Shown: piece after piece, positions 27,901 through 39,900 of the stretch
How positions within the stretch are numbered: the stretch's first letter is position 1
Layout: every line of letters begins with the position of its first letter
From: Leptasterias polaris
Taxonomy: Eukaryota; Echinodermata; Asteroidea; Forcipulatida; Asteriidae
Reading direction: 5' to 3'
Length of the DNA: 64,000 nucleotides
Assembly (NCBI GenBank): GCA_037783415.1
Contig: JAZGTN010000095.1
Coordinates: forward strand, 868,001 to 932,000
Made by a program: the position numbers and the translations under genes
Notes under the pieces: generated by a model
Seen by the model: the letters and a program-made list of their open reading frames with translations, nothing else
Told to the model about the DNA's origin: nothing
Database searches by the model: none

Positions 27901-30900
27901 AACATCCACTACACGTTCTATTGTTTTATACTGGTTTCGCGGGCTTTGGGGTGGCGTGACCTTTTCACCTCACCGCCTGCACAACTCTCAACAGGTAAAC
28001 ACTCTCATTCTAATCTCACTTTTAAATCTCACATTTTTGATATATTCCATATTTATTTATTTATTTAAAAGGTGCTCAAAGTAACCGCAATTGTCTCGTG
28101 ATTATTTTAAGTGTAATTTTAATAAATATTGATTAAGTATAAAGATATATTTTCGTCTTTGAAAATGTAGAAGATCGTCGGGGATTGAGGTGTTTTGTAT
28201 CCCGTATTGATTATAGTATCGTTGAAGTGTCAATGTCATGGGCAGCCGCCATGTGATCATGCCTTTATACTGTGCACGTTATGGTTGTGTGTATATTGGT
28301 GTGATCGGATGGTCGGTTGTTACATGAAGTACAGAAATAAACTATATGTATTATTATTACTTTTAAATGGATGCATGGGTGGGTGTTGACTTCGGGTTTG
28401 GTTGGTGGGATTGGACTTGGAGGCATGGGTTTGTGAGTTTCTTGTGTTAATGATGATGTTTAGTGGGCGCCGTGTGTTAGTTAACTTATGCCTTCTTGCC
28501 CAGTGTCATGCTATCCCATGTTCTTCACGCATTCATGTATTTACTTTATTTGAGACAATAACTATTTGATAATTAGAGATACAATATTTAGGAGCTGCCT
28601 TCAATTCATTTTTATTGACTAAAGGATATACACTTGCATTATATTAAATAGAAATGTATGTATTTTATTAACCGCCTGCACAACTCTCAACAGTTGCTGC
28701 AGGTGTTTGCAGAGAAGAGAATAAATCCCGGTCACCACCCCGGACACAAGCAGAGAGAACCATTTTGAACCTGCGTGTCTTTGTTCGGCTAGACGACTCA
28801 ATCAGGCCCCCTCTTCCCAAAGAAATGGATGGTCCTCTCACAAGCGTAGTCGGCAGGATTGATGGTGATGTTGCGTAAGATTATCAACTACATTTTTGTT
28901 TAAAAATTTGCAGAAAATAATTGTTTGAACATTTTTAGTGCCAAGGATCCTCTATTTTTCAGTTTTCTAAACTGATATTGAATTCTTCCATATAATATTG
29001 CCTGTATTTTGTACCTTGCTTGTTCATACATTTATCTTAAATTTGTAGTTTGAAAGAGAGTGATTATGTTGTGCATTATTTTTAAGAGTGCCATAAAATT
29101 TTCGGGACTACCATACTAATAGTCATAGTGTTTATGGAAAGTCTTTAAGGAGTAATCTTGGAGCATTTTTTTTAAAGTAAGAAAGCAACTTTTCGTAGTA
29201 CAAAGCGTGGTAGAGTTGGTATTTAGCTGCTCTTTATTACATGTTTCCCTGAGATCATTGTTGCAGAATAAAGAAATATAATCTGTGTGTTGTGTTTATT
29301 ATATATTCATGTAAGAGTTTAATACGGTTGGCAAATAATTTGCATATTATCTCTGTAGTTTATAAATATCAAGCTCTATTAATTAGATTTAAAACTGCAA
29401 GCAAGTGTTGGCAATAATTATGGTTGAATACGTCAAAGTGAAAGGGCATGGAGGTGTCCGCAAATTCCCTCTTGAGGAAGAAGACGGGTCCTTGCGTCTA
29501 AGCCTTCTACAGTCGGGTTATCCTGAAGCAAAGGGTCTATTGTATCAAGATGATGACAGCATGATGGTGGTACCTTCACATGGGGATGAGGTCGGTCCAC
29601 CTCCAGGAGGCTGGAGGAACTGTATTTACACCCCCATGTTGCCGGAAACTCAACCAGCCCTTGATTCAAAGCTAAAGCTGGAGGACAAGCTCGTAGAACT
29701 ACTGTCAAAGCCCCGCACGCAATTGGTCATGGCTCCAGAGAGAAAGATCACTCCCTTTGATGGAAAGCCTGGAGAGGTTCGAGACTTCCTGTCAAACATC
29801 AAAGATGCTTTTCAGCGTTACAGTATCCCAGTAGGCCAAAGGGGGTCCTTCTTAAAAGATTACCTCCGTGGGGTTCCAAAGCTAGAAGTTAAGGCATTAC
29901 TTGCTGATGGCCAAACTACAGAAGAAGCTCTGGATTTCCTGAAAGATTCGTATGGGGAGAAGTTAGCTGTAGGTGAACTACAACGTCTCTTCCTTGAACG
30001 CAGGCAGCGCCCAGGGGAAAGTGTCCGAGACTTTGCGGTGGATTTGGAAAAACGCTTCCTTCGACTGACCCGTAAAGATGCCAAGCTGTACGCAAGCCCC
30101 AATTCAGCCTTAACGGAACAACTTATAGAAGGACTAAACGACACATATATGAGGAACACGTGCAGGGATATGTACGAGCAAGGGACCATAACCTCCTTCA
30201 GGGAACTTCGAGAGTATGGGATAAAACGAGAAGGGCAAGAGGAAGCTCGTGGGCGTGCCGTGGATGCGACCCGGGTACAGCAGTCTGCTATCCAGCTGAC
30301 CAGGAATAATTCTGATGATATCCTCGGAGCAATGAGGGAGATGAGTGAGAGGGTGGTACAGGCCGTTAGAGAACTAACCCGACCAGCTGCTTGCTCCCCT
30401 CCTATGCCCCGCCCAAACTCGGATTTCCAGAATGGCGCTTTCCAAAGAACAGGGCGATACGGTCCGTGCTACTCATGTGGATACAGTGGCCATTTCGCAA
30501 GAAACTGTCTGTACAGAGGTATGACTAGAGGAGGAGAGACAGCCAGACAGCCTCAAATGCCCTACCCCAAGAGTGTTGGCAATGCCCCTGACCATTATGA
30601 AGTGTCGCACAGAGGCCGACAAACGACACCTAACATGCAGCCACCGGTGTTAAACAGCAATCCTCCACAGTAGGGAGTCGTACAGTGGAGGTAGAGACAT
30701 CAGGCTCAACAGGAATAGCAGATGCTAAGTTAATACAACCTAAAACTGTAGGAGAGTGTTTTTCAGTCAAAGTTTTGTTTTCAAATATTCCAATTACTTG
30801 TCTCCTAGACACCGGGTCCCAGGTTACCACAGTTGGTGAGCAATATTTCCGTCAGCAGTTGGAGCCTTTGGGATTCAAGCTTCAAGACATCCCGGAACCC

Positions 30901-33900
30901 TTTGCTCTCGTCTCTGCCAACGGGGCAACCATTCCTTACATCGGGTGCTTTGAGACGGATGTTTGCGCTGCTGGTCAAGTCATCACTTCTCGGGTGGTAC
31001 TCGTAATTCGTGAGCAATATTCTACCCTAAGGGCTTGGGAGAAAGAGAAGGTGCATGGAATTTTAGGGATGAATGTCCTCCGCGAGTGTTGGGAGAGGCT
31101 GATGTCTGTAGGAGAACAATCCCCCCTGAAGAAGATCCCCTGGCCTACTCCCGCCCCAGTTTGGCAGAAAGCAATGAAGAAGGTGGAAAGCAGACTAGTA
31201 TTTGATACAGAGAGTGGACTAGTCGGACAGGCACATATGTGTGGACAGCCTCTTGTGCTTTCGGCCCGACAAGGGGTAGTTGTGGAAGCCAGAAGCCATG
31301 GTGGACCAAACGATGAGGCTTACGAGGCAGTGCTGACACCATCCGTTGCGGGTAGCCTCCCATCAGGAGTAGTCATACCACCATGCTTGGTACGGGTAGA
31401 GAGGGGAAAGTTCCCTGTGACACTGTTCAATGAGGCGGACGCTGAGATTGTGGTACCTAAGTCAACCCTGCTTGGCGATCTTCAGTTGGGATCAATCGTT
31501 CAAGGCAAAGATGTCGTGTCAAAAGATGCATCATTGGAGGCTAGACAGGCAACTATGACAGCAGACGGGTCAGCTGACTCAATGTTTGCTGTAGATGTCG
31601 ACGAGACACTCCTTGACGATGAGCAGAAAGCCAAGGTACTCTCACTGCTGAGAGATCACAAAGAAGCATTTTCCTGCAACGATCAAGATTTTGGGTATAC
31701 CGATGCAATCAAGCACCGCATTGACACCTGTGGGGCACATCCAATACGACAACGTCACAGACCACTTCCACCCTCACAATATAGTGCAGTCCGAGATCAC
31801 ATACGGGACCTGTTGCAGAAGCAAGTTATACAAGAGAGCACAAGCCCATGGGCCTCGCCAGTTGTGGTGGTTCAGAAAAAAGATGGCAATATCCGGCTTT
31901 GTGTCGACTATAGACAACTGAACAAACTCACTCATAAAGACTCATTTCCACTCCCGAGGATCGAAGAGTCCCTACAGGCACTTGGGGGAGCCAAGTATTT
32001 CTCTGTTTTGGACCTCACCAGCGGGTATTATCAAGTAGCCGTGCACCCTGAGGATGTGGAGAAAACTGCCTTTGCTGTACCATTTGGTCTGTACGAGTAC
32101 AACAGGATGCCCTTTGGTCTGTCGAATGCACCAGCGACATTCCAACGTCTCATGCAGCGATGCCTTGGGGACCAATGTTACGACAATGTCCTTATCTACT
32201 TGGACGATATTATTGTCTATTCAGCTGATTTCAACACGCACTTGGCACACCTTGATCGGGTCTTCACCAGACTTCAAAAACAGGGGCTGAAGCTGAAGCC
32301 CTCAAAATGTCACCTCATACAGCAAAAAGTGCATTACCTCGGACACTTGGTTTCTAGCGATGGTGTCGCAGTAGATCCAGAGAAGGTACAAGTTGTACAC
32401 GGCTGGCCAGAACCAAAGACTGTGAAGGATGTCCGCTCCTTTCTTGGGTTTACAGGTTTTTTCAGGCGCTTCATTAAGGGATACGCTTCCATTGCAGCAC
32501 CTCTCTTCCAACACTTGAAGGGCGACCGGACTACAAAGAAGAAGCAGCATCGTCTTCCAAATAGGGAGATCACACTGGAAGACCCTGCAAGGGCTGCCTT
32601 CAATGCTCTCATCCAGTGTTTGACAGAGGCTCCTATCCTGTCATATGCCAACTTTGCCAAACCCTTCCGATTGGAGACGGATGCCAGTGGCACTGGACTA
32701 GGTGCCATACTTTTTCAAGATGGCGATGAAGGCAGACCACAAGTAATAGCATATGCTTCCCGCACGCTGAAGCCGGCTGAGCGCACTGGCCGCTACAGCG
32801 CCTTTAAACTTGAGTTGCTGGCCATAAAGTGGGGAGTGACTGAAGTTTTTAAGGATTACCTTTTGGGCCACAAGTGTTGTGTCGTCACTGATCACCACCC
32901 ACTGCTCTATCTGGAGAAAGCCAACTTGGGATGTACTGAAATGCGATGGGTCCAGCAACTGAGCTCATATGACTATGAACTGGTATATCGAGCAGGTAAA
33001 TGTAATCAAGCACCTGACGCCCTTTCACGTCTCCCTGCTCCAATTGATGACACGTTGACTCAGAAAGATACACCTGAGATAAGCATAGTTACATCTGAGT
33101 GTATCAGAGCATGTCTGACAGGCTACACACCTGGAACATCAGTGCCACTGGCCATCAGCCATCACATGGAAGCATGTCGCATTGGGGGCATTGCTTGCTT
33201 GCCTGGTTACACTTTGGCTCAGCTTCATGAACTCCAACAAAAAGACCCGGTGCTTGGAAGAGTTGTGGGATTTGTGGAGGGGGGTATGAAGCCAGACAGA
33301 CAGGTTCGACAAGGTTGCTCCCGGGAGGTTTGTCAATATCTCAAAGATTGGGATCGTCTCTCGATGCGGGATCATTGTTTGTATCGTAGAGTGGTGTCGC
33401 CTTCGACCCAGCAGCCCCATTTCCAGTTGGTACTCCCAGTTAGCCTCCGTGAGGAGGTATTCCTCAAGTTTCACAATGAGTCGGGTCACTTTGGATCGAA
33501 ACGTACCTTTCATCTTTTGTGGACACAGTTTCACTGGAGCGGCATGTATAAGACCGTGAAGGAGTGGTGTTCAAAATGCCGAAGATGCGCCGTGAGTAAA
33601 CCACCTGTTCGCCAAACGAGGCCACCGTTCTCAATGTTGTCCGCATCTGCTCCCATGGAGGTGGTAGCCATGGACTTTACCACGCTGGAGGTCTCTGATG
33701 ATGGCTATGAAAATGTCTTGGTCGTAACAGATGTCCACACAAAGTACTCATGGGCAATACCAACCAAGGATCAACGTGCTGATACCGTTGCTCGGGCCCT
33801 CTTGCAGAACGTTTTCCTCCCCTTTGGTTGTCCACTTCGCTTGCATTCTGACCAAGGACGCAATTTTGAGTCCAATATTGTACGTCAACTTTGCGAATTG

Positions 33901-36900
33901 TACGGAATTCAGCGAAGCCACACTTGTCCGTATCATCCTGCAGGTAACGGGCAGTGTGAGAGGTTCAATCGAACGCTCCATAATATGCTGGCTGCACTAC
34001 CTAAGGTAAAGACGAAGAAATGGCCCGAGCACCTGTCTACACTTGTATATGCGTACAACAATTCTCAGCATTCAACTACGGGTGTCGAGCCCTTTTTCCT
34101 AATGTTTGGACGAAATGGGCGCTTCCCACAGGATTTGGTCTTAGGCGGGGAAGCCCACCAAGGTAAACGGAGGACCCTTGAGTCTTATGTCCAGGGACAC
34201 CAAAAGGCCCTAAAGGAAGCCAGGAAGATTGCTTGTCGTAATTCCCAACTTGCAGCTGCAGCCAGGCAGGCACGTCAGGCACGTGAAGTCTTTGAGAAGC
34301 CACTTGAAGTAGGTCACTATGTCCTTGTCCGTCAGTACGGACTCAGGGGTCGAGCCAAGATAGCAGACCATTGGGAGGATGTGCCATACCTAGTTGTAAA
34401 ACAACCATTCCCAGACCAGCCAGTGTATGTTGTTCGCAGCCACCTTGGTAAAGAGAGGGTCCTGCATAGAACATCTCTTAAACATTGTCCTTGGATTCGA
34501 GAGGGTGAAGCTCCTCATAGTGGTACAGAGGGATCGTCAACATTCCCATCCAGTGATGACTCGGACTCCTCCAGCACTCCTCAAGGCTGTGTCCTACAAC
34601 CTTTTCCTCAGACTTCTTCAGGTGATGCTGTTGGCTCACACTCACAGCCTGACGATAGTTCTGACCAAACCAAGGCTTCTTCATCTGACACAGTTGCCTT
34701 GCAGTGTTCTTCTCGTTATCCTGTGCGCACCTCACGTGGGAAGCCACCAGTAAGGTTTACTTTGTAACTACATTATTCAGCAGGATCCAGTCTCATTAAG
34801 GACAGTGTTTCAGGTCCTTTTTGGCTTTTTGAAGCTTGTAGTTTAGGATAGGTATCTACTTTTTGTTTGATCTACCTATTGGTTTTGTTTAGATTTTCTC
34901 AGTCGGTTTTTCAGGAGTTTAGTGTTCGACATTGTTGTGCTGATAAAATGCGTTATTTTGTTGGTTAATGCGGTAAGTCATCGGGACGATGACTTCTAAG
35001 GCGGGGAAGAGTTGTGAGGAGGTCGTTGCGCTGCAATATAAACACTGTGCGCCCTCGCGCGTCTGACCGAGACGTTTGTTTACTTCTATGTGTGTTTGTC
35101 CTCGATAGTTCATGTTAAAAGTTTCATTCATTTATAGTCTGCTTGTGTTCTAACATCCACTACACGTTCTATTGTTTTATACTGGTTTCGCGGGCTTTGG
35201 GGTGGCGTGACCTTTTCACCTCACCGCCTGCACAACTCTCAACAGGTAAACACTCTCATTCTAATCTCACTTTTAAATCTCACATTTTTGATATATTCCA
35301 TATTTATTTATTTATTTAAAAGGTGCTCAAAGTAACCGCAATTGTCTCGTGATTATTTTAAGTGTAATTTTAATAAATATTGATTAAGTATAAAGATATA
35401 TTTTCGTCTTTGAAAATGTAGAAGATCGTCGGGGATTGAGGTGTTTTGTATCCCGTATTGATTATAGTATCGTTGAAGTGTCAATGTCATGGGCAGCCGC
35501 CATGTGATCATGCCTTTATACTGTGCACGTTATGGTTGTGTGTATATTGGTGTGATCGGATGGTCGGTTGTTACATGAAGTACAGAAATAAACTATATGT
35601 ATTATTATTACTTTTAAATGGATGCATGGGTGGGTGTTGACTTCGGGTTTGGTTGGTGGGATTGGACTTGGAGGCATGGGTTTGTGAGTTTCTTGTGTTA
35701 ATGATGATGTTTAGTGGGCGCCGTGTGTTAGTTAACTTATGCCTTCTTGCCCAGTGTCATGCTATCCCATGTTCTTCACGCATTCATGTATTTACTTTAT
35801 TTGAGACAATAACTATTTGATAATTAGAGATACAATATTTAGGAGCTGCCTTCAATTCATTTTTATTGACTAAAGGATATACACTTGCATTATATTAAAT
35901 AGAAATGTATGTATTTTATTAACCGCCTGCACAACTCTCAACAGTTGCTGCAGGTGTTTGCAGAGAAGAGAATAAATCCCGGTCACCACCCCGGACACAA
36001 GCAGAGAGAACCATTTTGAACCTGCGTGTCTTTGTTCGGCTAGACGACTCAATCAGGCCCCCTCTTCCCAAAGAAATGGATGGTCCTCTCACACTCGGTT
36101 GGCAAAAACTCGGGCTGTGACGTTGCAATAGAAAGGTCTATAGAGTCTTGGGCCATATCCGAATTGGCAGCTGCAGCTACGGCTATGACTGTTGCTAAGG
36201 GTGTTGCTAAGGACGTCTTATACTTCAACATATGATGACACGGCAATCTAGCCGTAGCCGTAGCTGTAGCCGCCAATTCGGACATGGCCTTGTACACTTG
36301 ATAGATGGTGCAGCATAAATGCATTATTAGTATCACTTTTATTAATGAAAGGTTCCCTGTGCCCGATAACAATCTTTAATAGAGATTCTCATAAAACCAA
36401 AGAGAGGACCGACTATTTTGCCTTTTCCAGCCCCAGAGGGCTTTTTCAAAACTGTGTTCAAAAAGTTAAGAAGTCAAGTACCTTTAACACAGTCTAACTT
36501 GAGTCTCTGGAAGAGTCTTGTGTAGGCTTCACATATACTATGATATGTATCAACAGCTTCTTCAGCACTGGAGTCAAATGTGTACATATCTATTAAAGAA
36601 ACGACATGGCATTTACAAGACACCTTACAAGGATAAAACATCATCAGGGCTCGAACCAAAATTGGTCATTGTAGAAATATTAAAGAAAATGGTTTTGATA
36701 ACAGACTCCAGAAGAAATCAGACTGATCCTGACGATGACTCGCACAGGCTAGTTGAAACATCGAGACCAATAATTTCTCTCTCCACCGAGTGAAGGTTAT
36801 TACCAGAAGTTCTTCAATCTACTAAGTGAAAGCAGTGTCCGAGCGGAAAAGAGCACCGAACTCAAGCTCTGGTGTTTCTGTTTAGCAGAGTGTGGGTTCG

Positions 36901-39900
36901 AGTCCCGGCCGTGACACTTGTATCCTTAAGCAAGACACTTAACCATTATTGCTTCGTCCTTCGGAATTGACGTAAAGCCGTTGGTCCCGTGCGTTGTGTA
37001 ATGCACGTAAAAGAACCCAGTGCACTTATCGAAAAGAGAAGGGGTTCGCCCGGTGTTCCTGGTTTGATTGGCTGCATATTGCGCCACAGCACCTTGTAAA
37101 CCATTACATGGTGCAATGTAAAGGTATAGGTCTCAAACTTCAAAAAGTAGCTCCACATATATACCTTGCAGGAAAATACTGACTGTTGAAGTGCCTTGAG
37201 CGTCACTGAGTGACGGATAACGGATATGAGCGCTTTCTATAAGAAGCCACTATTATTATTATTATTTAAACAACAGGAAAATGTTTACTTGATCTCAGTA
37301 GTCTTCTACGGAGCTCTGGAAGTGCCATCCGACATGTTGAGATCCTGACATAATTATCTCAGGATGACGACATCCTAAACGCAAATAAGTCGACATACCG
37401 AGATAATTATCTCGGGATGTCGTCTTCCTGTGATAATTTATCTCGGGATGTTGACATCCCAAAAGCAGGATGTCGTCTTCCTGTGATAATTTATCTCGGG
37501 ATGACGACATCCCAAAAGTAGGATGTCGTCTTCCTGTGATAATTTATCTCGGGATGACGACATCCCAAAAGTAGGATGTCGTCTTCCTGTGATAATTTAT
37601 CTCGGGATGACGACATCCCAAAAGTAGGATGTCGTCTTCCTGTGATAATTTATCTCGGGATGTCGACATACCAAAAGTAGGATGTCGTCTTCCTGTGATA
37701 ATTTATCTCGGGATGACGACATCCCAAAAGTAGGATGTCGTCTTCCTGTGATAATTTATCTCGGGATGTCGACATACCAAAAGTAGGATGTCGTCTTCCT
37801 GTGATAATTTATCTCGGGATGACGACATCCTTATAGGTAGGATGTCGTACACGCGAATTATTTTTAGTAAAGGCCTTTGAGTGACACCCAGGCCTACGTG
37901 ATGCGTGATGCAGTGAATGGCATTCTACCTTAAGGATGTCGACATCCCGAGATAAATTATCACAGGAAGACGACATCCTGCTTTTGGGATGTCGTCATCC
38001 CGAGATAAATTATCACAGCAAGACGACATCCTGCTTTTAGGATGTCGTCATCCCGAGATAAATTATCACAGGAAGACGACATCCTACTTTTGAGATGTCG
38101 TCATCCCGAGATAAATTATCACAGGAAGACGACATCCTGCTTTTGGGATGTCGTCATCCCGAGATAAATTATCACAGGAAGACGACATCCTACTTTTGGG
38201 ATGTCGTCATCCCGAGATAAATTATCACAGGAAGACGACATCCTGCTTTTGGGATGTCGTCATCCCGAGATAAATTATCACAGCAAGACGACATCCTGCT
38301 TTTAGGATGTCGTCATCCCGAGATAAATTATCACAGGAAGACGACATCCTACTTTTGAGATGTCGTCATCCCGAGATAAATTATCACAGGAAGACGACAT
38401 CCTGCTTTTGGGATGTCGTCATCCCGAGATAAATTATCACAGGAAGACGACATCCTACTTTTGGGATGTCGTCATCCCGAGATAAATTATCACAGGAAGA
38501 CGACATCCTGCTTTTGGGATGTCGTCATCCCGAGATAAATTATCACAGGAAGACGACATCCTGCTTTTGGGATGTCGTCATCCCGAGATAAATTATCACA
38601 GGAAGACGACATCCTACTTTTGGGATGTCAACATCCCGACATAATTATCTCGGTATGTCGACTTATTTGCGTTTAAGATGTCGTCATCCGGAGATAATTA
38701 TGTCAGGATCTCAACATGTCGGATGGCACTTCCAGAGCTCCGTAGTCTTCAGACGGCCCAATTACATAGAGGTGCTTTAAAGCACAAAGAGTAGCTCCAT
38801 GAAATTGGGCCCATATTGTGAATCCACTCTGTGACAAGTTCTTGCAAGAACAATCTACACAGCAAAGTAAATGACTAGTATCACATGGTGTTACCACAAA
38901 CTGAACATTATATAGATCCTGAAAGATCACTGGTGATACTAAAACTGATTACAGTTCAAGCAAAGACAGTTTTTCAAAATATTCTCCTCGTCAATTATGA
39001 TTGTTTCATAATAGAAATTTTAACTATTCAGATCCTTGATTGGTGGAACACGCATCACATGTCATCCTTTATTTTGCCATGTATACTGCCGCGATGCTCC
39101 AAAATTAAATATAGGAGTCCTCTATGGATAATTATAGGACGCTTCAAGGGCTTTGCAGCCTAACTTCAAAAATAATCGTTCCTAGCCTGTTGTCTAACTG
39201 AGGCAAGGTCGTGTCACGGCGGACAAGGTTGGTGTCTACATGGTCGTCCACGCTAACTAGAAGGTTTTTTTTTATAGATTTTTCAGAGTGCAGGTCGGAC
39301 GAGTTTCTGTGTCTACTTTGTGTTTATTGCAAACAAAATTTCAAATGACAAGGACCTCAGTGTGAGTTATTGAAACAAATATTGACAACAATTTGTCCAT
39401 GTGTTGTCACAGAATATAATTACTCAATGAAATCTGGATTTTCCATTTCACTCGACTTCATGAAATGGAATAGTCCAAATTTTTCCTCATGATTATATTG
39501 AGCAACAACGCACTCATATGCATCCAATAGTTGTGTACTGAAAATGTCCAAACAGAGAATGTGCAAGACACTTTATTCAATTTGTTGTCTTCTGTTTTTA
39601 CCTTTCATAATAAACTCCCTTCCTCTGAGTAGTCCAAACCTTGGACGTGGTTCATCTCTGAATTTAGTTGTTATCTGAAAATGAAATTACGCAATGAGTT
39701 ATCGACTTTAAAAGTTCAATGCAGAGATTGGCTTGTGCGCACACCGCCACACCTGTGCTATGTGATTTATTAATGTAAATGTTTTGCTTGAAGCACTGTT
39801 CAGCTGTGTCAGCGCCCTCTGTTGGTGAAGTGCATGTAAACTGTTATGCACATAGTTTGATACTTCTACATTAAGTCTGAACCATAAATGCCTAGGTCGG

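Larger units (their letters stand above)
27762..36093 (+). mobile_element. Complete Ty3/gypsy LTR retrotransposon in PARS2 intron 6
   Basis: An 8.3-kb element: LTR 27762-28842, leader, gag, pol, short spacer, LTR 35013-36093. It lies antisense to PARS2. The host tetranucleotide CTCG borders both sides (27758-27761 and 36094-36097), a 4-bp target duplication. The LTRs start TGTGAGG and end CTCTCACA, and corresponding positions are always 7251 apart, so no indel separates them. I saw no substitution in the parts compared. This and open gag and pol frames indicate a very recent insertion. Domain order (protease, RT, RNase H, integrase) defines Ty3/gypsy. There is no env-like frame between pol and the 3' LTR. 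Confidence 0.95.

Noticed and set aside
34768..35012. Possible env gene after pol
   Set aside because: Only 245 bp remain before the 3' LTR and no frame of use is present.
37340..38690. CRISPR-like regular repeats
   Set aside because: Units are contiguous without unique spacers and are mirrored in two arms inside a transposon-like palindrome of an animal genome.
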